38,744 bases of DNA from CAYWVR01 sp964461715 (GCA_964461715.1 CAYWVR010000029.1:1-38744), one strand, 5' to 3'. Positions 22,439 through 30,344 are shown, counted from the stretch's first letter. Made by a program: numbers and translations. Notes: a model not told the origin generated them from the sequence alone.

Positions 22439-22903
22439 TTGCGCATGCGGATGCAGATCATCCTGGCGGGGCTCTTGGGAGGGCTCGTGCTCGCCTCGGG
22501 GTGCGCCGATCGGCAGACCCGTCGCGACGTCTACGTTCACATGATGACGCCGCTGGAGCGGTCCCGTTACGAGTATCTGGAGGCGTCGCGCAAGCCGCTG
22601 AGCCTCCGCCTGGCCTACCTTCAGGAAATTGGGGTTTATCAGAGGTGGGCGGAAGTGCCGAAGAACCTCCAGGACGCCATCCTGCGATGCGAGGTTGTCG
22701 AGGGTATGACCTCCGCGCACGTCCGGATGGCCTGGGGCGAGCCGGACCGCGTCCGGGACGAGTCGTTCCCGGCCGAGCGGGCCGCGGGCAAGAAACGGAT
22801 CGTGTGGGACTATGATCTCACCTCAAGAAGCGGTTCCGGCGGATATCGTCGAAGCGTCTGCCTCCTCGACGACGAAGTTCTCTGGGTCCGCGAGGCCGAG
22901 TAG
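22439..22903 (+). CDS. BamE/SmpA-OmlA-like lipoprotein
   Basis: This 154-residue lipoprotein has the lipobox LASGC (Cys21 from the TTG start). After a helical region (MTPLERSRYEYLEASRKPL) the C-terminal half contains VVEGMTSAHVRMAWGEPDRV, the helix-turn pattern of the SmpA/OmlA (BamE) fold, then strands KRIVWDYDL and SVCLLDDEVLWVREAE. BamE stabilises the outer-membrane beta-barrel assembly machine in Proteobacteria; many proteins share the fold with other roles, so no role is claimed. TTG at 22439 is the best start because GGAGGA lies 8 nt before it; in-frame ATGs at 22445 and 22451 are too far. Its 3' end overlaps the phosphatase frame by 92 nt. Confidence 0.7.
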   Translation: MRMRMQIILAGLLGGLVLASGCADRQTRRDVYVHMMTPLERSRYEYLEASRKPLSLRLAYLQEIGVYQRWAEVPKNLQDAILRCEVVEGMTSAHVRMAWGEPDRVRDESFPAERAAGKKRIVWDYDLTSRSGSGGYRRSVCLLDDEVLWVREAE

Positions 22904-24077
22904 CGAGGGCCCGCGCTCGGGCGGCCCCTTCCGTCTCCACCTGCTGGCCGCCCGCCCCGAGGCGGCGGCATGGCTCCGGGCCCGATTGCCCGACGACGGT
23001 GTCGCCCTGACCGTTGCCGATGCCGCCTCGGGCGAGCCGGGCGGGGCGGACCTGGTGATCGTCGACGTGGACGGCGGCGACCCGGAGGCCGTGGCCTGCG
23101 CGTCGCGCTTGGCCTCGGGTCTGAGGGAGCGGGCCGTGCCGGTGCTCGCCATCGGGGACGGCCTCGACCGCTCGGCGCGGGTGGCCCTGTACCGAGCCGG
23201 GGTCCAGACGTGCGTGGACCCGGCGGAGGACGCCGAGGAGTTCACCGCCCGCATCGAGGCCCTCCTGGGAGCGAAACGTCCCGCGAGCCGGGCCCTGAAG
23301 CGCCTTCGCGAGCACAGCCGCCACCTCGACGAGCAGCTTCGACTGGCCCAGCGCCTCCAGATGGACTTCCTGCCCCGCCGCCTCCCCCAGCTCGAGGACG
23401 GCACCCTGGCCGCGCGCCTCGAGCCGGCCGCCTGGGTGGCGGGCGACTTCTACGACGTCTTCCGCCTCGACGAGGAGCACCTCGGGTTCTACGTGGCCGA
23501 CGCCGTGGGCCATGGGATCCCGGCGGCATTGCTGACGGTGTTCGTCAAGAAGAGCCTCCAAACGAAGCGGATCGAGGACAACGATTACGAGCTGATCCCG
23601 CCCGACGAGGCCCTCGGTCTCCTCAACGCCGACCTCCTCTCGGCCGAACTCCAGGAGACGCCGTTCATCACCATGGTCTACGCCCTCTACAACATGAAGA
23701 CGCGCCGGCTGACGTGGTCACGGGCGGGCCATCCGCATCCCATCCTCGTCGGCAACGATGGGGCCCTCGAGCCGCTCCAGGGCGACGGCCCCCTCCTCGG
23801 CATCTTCCCCGATGCCGCCTTCGAGCAATCCAGCCGGACGCTGCGGCCCGGCGAGCGGCTGGTGATCTACTCCGACGGGGCCGAGCGCGTCGAGCCGGTG
23901 GCCTTGGCGAGCCCCGAGCGGCTCCATGAAACGATCCAGATCAACACGCTGCTGCCCGTGGAGGCGATGCTGGACGAGGTGCTCCACGCGGTCCGCGGGG
24001 CGACGATGGGGGGGCCGCTGGCCGACGACGTCACCCTCGTGGCCCTCGACCTCGACGGATCGACGAAGGTGCAGTAG
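22812..24077 (+). CDS. PP2C-type serine phosphatase (RsbU/SpoIIE) with degenerate receiver
   Basis: This 421-residue protein has three parts. Residues about 40-155 resemble a response-regulator receiver: LVIVDVDGG could hold the acceptor Asp, but the usual conserved Lys of the KP pair is missing (TCVDPAED). A helical linker follows, ending LRLAQRLQMDFLPRRLPQL. The PP2C/SpoIIE domain holds metal ligands Asp212 (AGDFYD), Asp230 (VADAVGHG), Asp355 (YSDGAE) and Asp405-406 (DDVTLV). Such enzymes dephosphorylate anti-sigma antagonists or similar partners. The only usual start codon that keeps the receiver is ATG 22812, which lies 92 nt inside the preceding gene and lacks a good ribosome site; the next would be GTG 23053. 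The start is uncertain, the enzyme assignment is not. Confidence 0.85.
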   Translation: MISPQEAVPADIVEASASSTTKFSGSARPSSEGPRSGGPFRLHLLAARPEAAAWLRARLPDDGVALTVADAASGEPGGADLVIVDVDGGDPEAVACASRLASGLRERAVPVLAIGDGLDRSARVALYRAGVQTCVDPAEDAEEFTARIEALLGAKRPASRALKRLREHSRHLDEQLRLAQRLQMDFLPRRLPQLEDGTLAARLEPAAWVAGDFYDVFRLDEEHLGFYVADAVGHGIPAALLTVFVKKSLQTKRIEDNDYELIPPDEALGLLNADLLSAELQETPFITMVYALYNMKTRRLTWSRAGHPHPILVGNDGALEPLQGDGPLLGIFPDAAFEQSSRTLRPGERLVIYSDGAERVEPVALASPERLHETIQINTLLPVEAMLDEVLHAVRGATMGGPLADDVTLVALDLDGSTKVQ

Positions 24078-24125
24078 CGCGCCGAATCGCCTCAAGGCGC
24101 AAGCCACGCGGACGTGACCGCGAAC

Positions 24126-25142
24126 TCACGGGCGCGGCGCACGGGACGGCACGAGACCCGTCTCGCGGAGCTTCTCGCTGAAGCGACGGCCGATGATCTG
24201 GTAGCCCTCGGCGTCCGGATGCAGGTCGTCCGGGAGATGCGAGGCGAGGTCGGGGCCGAACAGGTCCAGTCCGTTCCAGTAATGGATGTGCCGGTCCCCG
24301 GCCGTGCGGAGGGCCGCGACGGCCGTCTCCACCTCCTCGCGCATTTCCGGTAGCGTGAAGCCCACCGCGTTCTTCTGAAGCTCGCGCCGGGCCCCGTAGA
24401 TGGGCGAAATGACGACGAGCGGCGACTCGGGATGCCCGTCGCGGAGCGTCCGGGCGAAGCCGATGATCGCCGGGCGGAAGGCCCGCGGCCCGAGGCTGGC
24501 CCCGCCGTAGATGTTGATGCCGACGCACATCGAGAGCAGCTCCGCCGGCCGGTCGCGCATCACCCGGGCCACCATCGGGTCGAGGTGGCACTGGCCGCCG
24601 AACCCGAAGCTCGTCAGGTCCAGCCCGTGGTCCCGGGCGACCATCGCCGGCCACGCCCGGGTGGGGGAGGCGGCCTGGCGGCACTGGGTGATGGAACTGC
24701 CGTAGGTCAGCCACCGCGGCCGGGCGTCGCTCTTCGCCGGCTCGGGCGGGGCTCCGTCGTCCAGCTCCAGGGCCTCGATCCGAAGCGGGGCGTGATTCGG
24801 CAGCCAGAGCTCCAGCCGCTTCGGTCCCCGCGGCAGGTTCTCGAAGGCGAAGCGGCCGCGCCCCGCCATCTCGGCTGTCCCGGCGAGCGCGCCGTCGACC
24901 ACGAGATCGAGAGGCGTCATCTCGGGATGGGCATCCAGGCGGCCGGCGACGCGGCGCGTCTCGCTCCGGAAGACGATCCGCACGCCCGAGGGCATGCCTG
25001 CCCGCTGCACGAGCCCCGGCATGAACAGGTCCCGCTCGGCCCGCGGCAGGCGGAACGCCTGGACCCACGTGTCGCCGCGCACCAAGTCCACGCATCCTTC
25101 CCACGCCAGCCGCGCATCATCCGGGCGGATCTCGAGGGTCAT
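24126..25142 (-). CDS. SGNH/GDSL-type hydrolase
   Basis: This 338-residue esterase-like enzyme has an N-terminal ~135-residue beta-rich domain (RVAGRLDAHPEMTPLDLVVDG), then an SGNH domain. Block I is TYGSSITQC with the probable nucleophile Ser150, block II is GFGGQ, block III is GINIYGG with Asn210, and block V is DDLHPDAEGY with the catalytic Asp and His. No signal peptide is evident. This two-domain plan is like acetyl-xylan or rhamnogalacturonan acetyl esterase relatives, so a carbohydrate ester is a plausible substrate, but this is inference. ATG 25142 overlaps the flavodoxin stop (ATGA) and is preceded by GGGAGG. It is the last gene of a four-gene minus-strand operon. The gap of 48 bp to the convergent phosphatase gene holds only a weak GCGCC/GGCGC stem. 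Confidence 0.82.
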   Translation of the reverse strand: MTLEIRPDDARLAWEGCVDLVRGDTWVQAFRLPRAERDLFMPGLVQRAGMPSGVRIVFRSETRRVAGRLDAHPEMTPLDLVVDGALAGTAEMAGRGRFAFENLPRGPKRLELWLPNHAPLRIEALELDDGAPPEPAKSDARPRWLTYGSSITQCRQAASPTRAWPAMVARDHGLDLTSFGFGGQCHLDPMVARVMRDRPAELLSMCVGINIYGGASLGPRAFRPAIIGFARTLRDGHPESPLVVISPIYGARRELQKNAVGFTLPEMREEVETAVAALRTAGDRHIHYWNGLDLFGPDLASHLPDDLHPDAEGYQIIGRRFSEKLRETGLVPSRAPRP

Positions 25143-25702
25143 GCATCCTCCCTCGCGCCGGCGGCCAGCCACCGGCCCGTGTCACGGAGGACGCCGGTCT
25201 TGAACGCCAGGTTCTGACGCCGCACGGGGACCATGTCCACGAGGTCGAAGCCACACCGGGTGACGATCTTCTCGAGGCTGACCGTGCAGGCGGGCGCTCC
25301 GCCTCCGCCGCCCCCCGCGACGCACACGCCGACCGCAGGCGTCCCCTCGAGTCCCGCCTTGCCGACCGGGTGCATCGAGGTGCGGCGAAGACGGTCGAGG
25401 AAGGCTCGCAGGCTCTCGGCCAGGTCGCTGTAGTAGACGGGCGTCGCAAAGACGGCGGTGTCGGCGGCCTTGAGGGCGGTGGCGAGATCGGCAAAGTCGT
25501 CTTCGATGACGCATCGCCCCTCGCTGCGGCAGAGGCCCCAGCCCTGCGCGTCGCACGGGCGGCAACGCTCGATGCGGCGCTCGGGGAGGAAGACGGTTTC
25601 AACGTCGGCGCCCCCCTCGCGCAGACCCTCGGCGAGGGCTGCGAGGGCCCGGGCCGTCTGGCCGTCGGGATTGCGGCTGCCGGAGAGCATCAGGACGTTC
25701 AT
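25139..25702 (-). CDS. Flavodoxin-fold NAD(P)H-dependent reductase
   Basis: This 187-residue flavoprotein is of the NADPH-dependent FMN reductase/iron-sulfur flavoprotein type. The FMN phosphate loop is SGSRNPDGQTARAL near the N terminus, and FATPVYYSDLAESLRAF is the flavin ring-binding segment. Between them lie four cysteines (ERCRPCDAQGWGLC and GRCVIEDD), a pattern close to the cluster-binding region of iron-sulfur flavoproteins, so it may carry a 4Fe-4S cluster; this is inference. GCAGGAGAAAG precedes ATG 25702. It follows the TPR gene by 14 bp and overlaps the SGNH gene. A glycine run (GGGGGG) around residue 133 is unusual. Confidence 0.83.
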   Translation of the reverse strand: MNVLMLSGSRNPDGQTARALAALAEGLREGGADVETVFLPERRIERCRPCDAQGWGLCRSEGRCVIEDDFADLATALKAADTAVFATPVYYSDLAESLRAFLDRLRRTSMHPVGKAGLEGTPAVGVCVAGGGGGGAPACTVSLEKIVTRCGFDLVDMVPVRRQNLAFKTGVLRDTGRWLAAGAREDA

Positions 25703-25716
25703 CGCTTTCTCCTGCG

Positions 25717-27426
25717 TCAGTGTTCGAGGGCCTCGAGTCGGGCGCGGGCCCCCTCATAACTCGGGGCCAGCTCCAGCACCCGCCGGTAGAGCTTCTTCGC
25801 CTCGGCCCGGCCGCCGATCGTGTCCCGGGTGGAGGCGGCGTCCTCGTAAGCGAGACCCAGGTTGAACAGGACGTCCGGGTCGTTCGGCGCGAGGCTCCGG
25901 GCCAGCTCAAACACCCGGAGGCAGTCGCGCGGCTTTTCGAGGGCCGCATACGTCATGCCCAGGGCGATGAGCGTGTCGACTTGGACGGGGTCGAGGCGCG
26001 AGGCCCGGTCCAGGGCCTCCAGGGCATCCTCGTAGTGGCCCAGGTCGTAGAGAGCGCGGCCCATCAGATAGTGACCGCGCGGGTCGAAGGGGGCCTGGTC
26101 GCGGACGCGCCGGGCGACCTCCAGCGATTCCTGCGGCCGCTCGATCTCCAGCAGGACCGACGCGAGGTTCCCCAGGACGTCCAGGTTCTCGGGATAGGTC
26201 TTGGCGAGGTCGGCGAGGAGCCGGTGGGCCTCCTCGGGCCGCCCGAGGTCGGCCTCGATCAGGGCCAGGTTGATGAGCAGCGGCAGGTCGTCCGGCCGTT
26301 GCTCCAGGCCCCGCTCGAAGGCCTCGCGGGCCCCGTCGAACTTGCCCTGCATCGCGAGGAGCACCCCGAGATCGTTCTCCAGCTCGTGGCTGCGGCCGGA
26401 GAAGGCCATGGCCTCGCGAAGCTGGTTCTCGGCCTCCTCGAAGCGTCCCTCTCCGGCGAAGAGGGCCGAGAGGTTGCGATAGAGCTCGTCGCGGTGGGGC
26501 TCTTCCCGGAGGGCCCGCCGCAGCATCCGCCGCGCCCGATTCATGTCGCTCTTGGAGTGCGGCATGGTCGTGAGGTGCGAGAGAATGAGCGGGTCCGAGG
26601 GGCTGAGCTCCAGGGCCCGGAAGAGGTGCCCCCGCGCCCGGGCCGGTTGGCCGAGCCTGAGCAGCGCCGCCCCGAGGTCGAGGTGGACGCGGCTGTCGTC
26701 CTCCGCCTCTTCCAGCAGTTCCTCATACAGGGCCACGGCCCGCTCCGGGTCGCCCGTCTGCATGTAATAGCCGCCGAGGGCGAGCCGCGCGTCGCGCGAG
26801 TCCGGATAGTTCTCCAGCTCGGCCGTCAGGTGCTCGTGGGCCCGGTCGAGGTCGCCCTTCTGGGCGTAGGCCCGGGCCAGCGAGAGGTGCAGGTCGGGGA
26901 ACTCGTTGTCCCATTGGGCGGCCCGCTGCCACGCGGCGATGGCCTCCTCCCACCGTCCCTGCCGCGAGAGCACCAGGCCCCACTGGTAGGCGCACTCGGC
27001 CGAGTCCGGGTGCAGGCTCAGGGCCTCGTGATAGAGCCGCTCCGCCTCGGCGAACTGGCCCAGGTTGCCGTGGGTGCCGATCAGTTGAGCGAGGACCGCC
27101 TCGTCGTCGGGGGAGAGTTGGCGGGCCCGCTCGAGGTACCCGAGAGCCTCCCGGTCGTCGGCCCGCAACCACGATACGAACGCCAGCCCGAACCAGGCGT
27201 CGACGCACTCCGGGTCGAGGTCGATGGCCGCCACCAGTTCCTTCTCGGCCTCATCCACGCGCGAGAGGTAGGCCAGGCACCGGCCGGCCAAGGCGTGGGC
27301 GTCGGCCAGGTAGGGCTCGATCTCCATGGCGTGGCGGCAGTGGTCGAGGGCCTCGTCGTAGCGACCCTCCTCCAGGAGGCGGTCCGCCTCGTCGAGGAAA
27401 TCGTCCGCGTCCATCCAGTCCTTCAT
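25717..27426 (-). CDS. Large TPR-repeat protein
   Basis: This 569-residue protein is built almost entirely of tetratricopeptide repeats, about 14-15 units. Examples are LLEEGRYDEALDHCRHAM, LYHEALSLHPDSAECAYQWG, YYMQTGDPERAVALYEELL, FAGEGRFEEAENQLREAMA and LYDLGHYEDALEALDRAS. No signal peptide or membrane segment is present, so it is probably cytoplasmic. It may act as a scaffold for a complex; the partner is unknown. ATG 27426 overlaps the upstream lipoprotein stop (ATGA), giving translational coupling. A much longer open frame continues upstream on the same strand, but it runs through the lipoprotein gene in another frame and is rejected. Confidence 0.88.
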   Translation of the reverse strand: MKDWMDADDFLDEADRLLEEGRYDEALDHCRHAMEIEPYLADAHALAGRCLAYLSRVDEAEKELVAAIDLDPECVDAWFGLAFVSWLRADDREALGYLERARQLSPDDEAVLAQLIGTHGNLGQFAEAERLYHEALSLHPDSAECAYQWGLVLSRQGRWEEAIAAWQRAAQWDNEFPDLHLSLARAYAQKGDLDRAHEHLTAELENYPDSRDARLALGGYYMQTGDPERAVALYEELLEEAEDDSRVHLDLGAALLRLGQPARARGHLFRALELSPSDPLILSHLTTMPHSKSDMNRARRMLRRALREEPHRDELYRNLSALFAGEGRFEEAENQLREAMAFSGRSHELENDLGVLLAMQGKFDGAREAFERGLEQRPDDLPLLINLALIEADLGRPEEAHRLLADLAKTYPENLDVLGNLASVLLEIERPQESLEVARRVRDQAPFDPRGHYLMGRALYDLGHYEDALEALDRASRLDPVQVDTLIALGMTYAALEKPRDCLRVFELARSLAPNDPDVLFNLGLAYEDAASTRDTIGGRAEAKKLYRRVLELAPSYEGARARLEALEH

Positions 27427-28220
27427 CGTCTCGCCTGTTTCTGAACCTCGACGTCGAGCGTCTCGAGGCAGACCGTGATGCGCGCCGGGCCGGCCCGCGT
27501 CCCGTCGTCCCGGGCCTCGAAGAAGCGCCAGCGACGGGCGAGAAGGAGCCCGCCCGTCTCGCGCCAGTCCTCCATCTCGACGCGCGTCAGCCGTCCGGCC
27601 CACGGCAGGTCCGACCAGCGCAGGATCGCCGCGGCCACCTGCTCGGTCTCCGAGCGGATCTCGACGGTCATGCGGTCCCCCGCGTGATAGCCTGCCGCCG
27701 GGTCGTAACGGACGAGCAGCCGTTCCCACCGCCGGGCCTCGGCCGGGCCGACACGGGCAGCCAGGCCATCGATCGTGCGGCCGGGCTCCGTCAAGGAGAA
27801 GGGCAGCGGAAGCAACTCGCGGACCGCCCGGGCGTGGCCCACGGCCCAAGCGGCCTCGACCAGGTCGTCGACGCGACCCTCGCCCTCGACGCGAGGCCGC
27901 GAGGTCCCGTTGAAAACAAGGGTGTGGCCCTCGCGGTCGATCTCGAGGCGACCCGAAACCGGATCGAGGCGCCACGTCTCGCGACGGGTCCGATTGCCCC
28001 CGGGGGCATGGTCGGTCCAGACGACCTCGCCCGCGATAGTGCGGGCGTCGACCCATGCATACAGCGAGCCGTGCCTCCAGAGCACGTCGCGAAGGAGCGA
28101 GCGGGCCTTGTCGGTGGGGGCGGCCTGGAGCCGAGTGCGGATCCGGTCGAGTCGTCCGCATCCTGCCAGGGCCGCGACGGCCGCCAGCCCTGCCGCGATG
28201 AGGCTTGCTCTTCGGCACAT
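27423..28220 (-). CDS. Lipoprotein of unknown function, beta-rich
   Basis: This 265-residue lipoprotein has the signal MCRRASLIAAGLAAVAALAGC with Cys21. The mature protein begins with a helical stretch (TDKARSLLRDVLWRHGSLYAW) and continues with alternating strands (GEVVWTDH, TWRLDPVSGRLEIDREGHTLVFNG, RVEMEDWRETGGLLLARRWRFF). The pattern is reminiscent of LolA/LppX-like half-barrels that bind lipids, but I cannot assign a named family. ATG 28220 has GAGGAA 8 nt upstream. It heads a minus-strand operon with the TPR, flavodoxin and SGNH genes, and is transcribed divergently from rodA out of the shared promoter core at 28267-28274. Confidence 0.7.
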   Translation of the reverse strand: MCRRASLIAAGLAAVAALAGCGRLDRIRTRLQAAPTDKARSLLRDVLWRHGSLYAWVDARTIAGEVVWTDHAPGGNRTRRETWRLDPVSGRLEIDREGHTLVFNGTSRPRVEGEGRVDDLVEAAWAVGHARAVRELLPLPFSLTEPGRTIDGLAARVGPAEARRWERLLVRYDPAAGYHAGDRMTVEIRSETEQVAAAILRWSDLPWAGRLTRVEMEDWRETGGLLLARRWRFFEARDDGTRAGPARITVCLETLDVEVQKQARR

Positions 28221-28266
28221 CGGGTGAGTTCCTCGCATTGACCGGTAGCCGGGCCGCAAGCCACCG

Positions 28267-28294
28267 ATTATACTCGACGGGTCATCCGGAACAA
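28267..28294. promoter_or_regulatory. Divergent promoter core between rodA and the lipoprotein operon
   Basis: On the minus strand TTGTTC (28294-28289) and a perfect TATAAT (28272-28267) have a 16-bp spacer and would start transcription near 28260, 40 nt before the lipoprotein ATG. On the plus strand TATACT occupies 28269-28274, overlapping the other -10 by four bases, with a start near 28281 and rodA GTG at 28310; its -35 is weak. The two -10 boxes share one AT-rich core, so the promoters exclude each other sterically. Confidence 0.5.
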
Positions 28295-28309
28295 GAGACG
28301 AGGCGCGGC

Positions 28310-29785
28310 GTGGTGCGGAGCGACTACTGGCACCGTTTCCCCTGGCTGCTGATGGGAACGGCCCTCGCCCTGGTGGCCCTCGGTGTCGCGGGCATCTATG
28401 CCGCCTCGGGCGGCGACACCGACACCCGACCGATGTGGCGGACCCTCTGGGGCAAGCAAATCCTCTGGGTGGCCATCGGCCTCGTGATCTTCGCGGCAGC
28501 CCTGGTGCCGAGCTACCTGAGGATCGCCCACTGGAGCTATCTTCTCTACGGCCTGACGGTGGCCGTTCTTGTTTTGCTGGCGGTGATGAAAGGGCTGAAC
28601 CTCCGACTGGCCTCCTTCATCCGGCCGACGAACAACGCCTACTCCTGGATCCACCTGCCGGGCATCAGCTTCCAGCCGTCGGAACTGACGAAGATTGCCT
28701 TCATCATGGCCTTGGCGTACTATCTCCGGTACCGGAAGAACTTCCGGACGTTCCCGGGCCTCCTGCCGCCCTTCCTGATGGCCCTGGTGCCGACGGCCCT
28801 GGTCCTCTATCAGCCCGACCTGGGGACGGCGATGCTCTTCCTGCCGGTCCTTTTCCTGATGCTCTTCGCGGCCGGGGCGCGGGGCAAGCACCTGCTGGCG
28901 GTAATCGCGATGGGCTTGGCCCTGGTGCCCCTCTTCTATGCGTCGATGAAGCCGTACCAGCGGCTGCGGATCGATTCGTGGCTCCTGGAGGAGTGCGCCG
29001 AGCGGATGCACTTCGCGATCCGCGAGGCCGAGGAAAAGGCCCGGGCCGACGAGGCGGAGGAGCTCGACCCCGCCGCCCTCACGGTTCGCGTGACGCTGCC
29101 GGAGGAGGCCAAGGTCCGCCTGGCGCATGAGATCATCTCAAGCCGGCGATTCCGCCTCTGGCGGGCCGCCCGGGTACTTGTCTGGAACCGAGGGGCGGGG
29201 GCCTCGAGCGTGGCCGCCCAGTTCGAGCAGGCCACCGCCCGGCTCCAGGACGCCCTCGCCCGGCCGCGCGGACCGGAGACGTTCGACGTCCTGCGCCAGT
29301 TCTTCGGCACGCTCCTGCACGGCCCCGGCCATCACATGTGGCAGACGAGGATCGCCGTGGGGGCGGGGGGCCTCTCGGGACGCGGGTGGCTGGAGGGGAC
29401 GCAGACGCGGTATGGCCTGTTGCCGGAGGCCCACGCCGATTCCCTCTTCGCGGTACTCGCCGAGCAGTTCGGTTTCTGGGGCGGGGCCCTGGTTATCGTC
29501 CTCTACGGGCTGCTCTTCGTCTTCGGCATCGACGTCAGCTTCTCGACCACCGAGCCGTACGGGCGACTGGTGGTGGTGGGGGTGGTGGCCTTGTTTGCGG
29601 CCCAGAGCTTCCTGAACCTGGCGATGAGCATCGGACTGATGCCGATCACGGGCATCCCGCTTCCGCTGATGAGCTACGGGGGTTCGAGCATGGCGAGCTC
29701 GTTCCTCGCCCTGGGCCTCTTGGCGAACGTCGCCCTTCGTCGCCTCTTCCTCATCGCCCCGCGCCCCTTCGAGTGGCGCGAGTGA
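28310..29785 (+). CDS. rodA: SEDS peptidoglycan polymerase RodA with a ~112-residue insertion
   Basis: This 491-residue membrane glycosyltransferase of the RodA/FtsW family polymerises lipid II for cell elongation. Family sequence is clear: YSWIHLPGISFQPSELTKIAF, ALVLYQPDLGTAMLFLP, KPYQRLRIDSWL, then TRIAVGAGGLSGRGW and GLLPEAHADSLFAVLAEQFGF with the aspartate matching the catalytic Asp of RodA, and GIPLPLMSYGGSSM near the end. Ordinary RodA has about 370 residues and about 14 residues between the YQRxRI and QSxIAIGSGG motifs. Here residues 225-338 intervene, charged and helical (EEAEEKARADEAEE-like, RLWRAARVLVWNRG), in the loop that leads into the catalytic region. Start GTG 28310 follows GAGG at 28300-28303; GTG 28313 is also possible. 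No mre or PBP2 gene is nearby. Confidence 0.88.
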   Translation: MVRSDYWHRFPWLLMGTALALVALGVAGIYAASGGDTDTRPMWRTLWGKQILWVAIGLVIFAAALVPSYLRIAHWSYLLYGLTVAVLVLLAVMKGLNLRLASFIRPTNNAYSWIHLPGISFQPSELTKIAFIMALAYYLRYRKNFRTFPGLLPPFLMALVPTALVLYQPDLGTAMLFLPVLFLMLFAAGARGKHLLAVIAMGLALVPLFYASMKPYQRLRIDSWLLEECAERMHFAIREAEEKARADEAEELDPAALTVRVTLPEEAKVRLAHEIISSRRFRLWRAARVLVWNRGAGASSVAAQFEQATARLQDALARPRGPETFDVLRQFFGTLLHGPGHHMWQTRIAVGAGGLSGRGWLEGTQTRYGLLPEAHADSLFAVLAEQFGFWGGALVIVLYGLLFVFGIDVSFSTTEPYGRLVVVGVVALFAAQSFLNLAMSIGLMPITGIPLPLMSYGGSSMASSFLALGLLANVALRRLFLIAPRPFEWRE

Positions 29786-29789
29786 GGCG

Positions 29790-29825
29790 GGCGGCCTTGC
29801 CCTGGCCCCGGGCCGCCGCTATGCT
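29790..29825 (+). promoter_or_regulatory. Promoter of hicBA with flanking inverted repeat
   Basis: TTGCCC (29797-29802) and TATGCT (29820-29825) are 17 bp apart. The start is near 29832 with GGAG at 29838-29841. GGCGGCC (29790-29796) and GGCCGCC (29811-29817) form a perfect 7-bp inverted repeat around the -35 box and spacer. It could be an autoregulatory operator for the HicB antitoxin or a read-through hairpin ending rodA transcription. Confidence 0.5.
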
Positions 29826-29848
29826 GGGGGAGGGTTTGGAGAACGCCG

Positions 29849-30187
29849 GTGAAAATGCGCGTGATCATCGAGCAGGACGAGGACGGGCGGTTCGCGGCGA
29901 CGTGCCCGACGCTGCCCGGCTGCATCTCCCAGGGCGAGACGCGGGCCGAGGCCCTTGCCCGCATCCAGGACGCCATCGCCGGCTATGTCGAGAACCTCCG
30001 CGCCCACGCCGACCCCGTCCCGCCGCCGATCAGTGAAGAGGTCGTCGAGGTCGAGCTGGGACTCGACTCCCGATCATCTCCGGGCGCGAAGTGGTCCGAG
30101 CTCTCGGCCGAGTCGGGTACGAACTGGACCGACAGACTGGCAATCACATGGTCCTGCGCCACCGGGACCCACCCCGCCGCTGTCTGA
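29849..30187 (+). CDS. hicB: HicB-family antitoxin, stop codon apparently lost
   Basis: The first 70 residues are a typical HicB antitoxin: MKMRVIIEQDEDGRFAATCP, LPGCISQGETRAEALARIQD, IAGYVENLRAHADPVPP and ISEEVVEVEL. HicB binds and neutralises the HicA mRNA interferase. A family member would end at residue 70. Here codon 71 (30059-30061) is GGA where TGA would be expected, and the frame runs on for another 42 residues of meaningless sequence taken from the hicA reading region in a different frame, ending at 30187. GTG 29849 has GGAG 7 nt upstream and a readable promoter at 29797-29825. Unlike longer HicB proteins there is no DNA-binding domain. Confidence 0.75.
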   Translation: MKMRVIIEQDEDGRFAATCPTLPGCISQGETRAEALARIQDAIAGYVENLRAHADPVPPPISEEVVEVELGLDSRSSPGAKWSELSAESGTNWTDRLAITWSCATGTHPAAV

Positions 30188-30282
30188 CGGTGCCTGCCCA
30201 CAAGAGCCTCGCCAGAGGCGACTTGCGCGCAATCATCCGGGAGGAGGGGCTGACGGTCGAGGAATTCACGGTGCTTCTTTGA
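30058..30282 (+). pseudogene. hicA: HicA-family toxin without a start codon
   Basis: The frame encodes a nearly complete HicA mRNA interferase. It reads TRLPIISGREVVRALGRVGY, then ELDRQTGNHMVLRHRDPP with the catalytic His in GNH, then CLTVPAHKSLARGDLRAI and REEGLTVEEFTVLL. The codon where a start is expected (30058-30060) is GGG. A GTG there would overlap a TGA stop of hicB (GTGA), the usual arrangement. An upstream in-frame TGA at 30034 and no ATG, GTG or TTG before 30091 mean full-length HicA cannot be made. GTG 30091 would give a 63-residue form lacking the first 11 residues. Either the toxin is inactivated or base 30059 is a sequencing error. Confidence 0.65.
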
Positions 30283-30344
30283 CCACGGGTCGGCACGACG
30301 CTGGTGTCAAAGGCTGGGCCGAGAGAGAAGTTGGGGGCGCGTCT

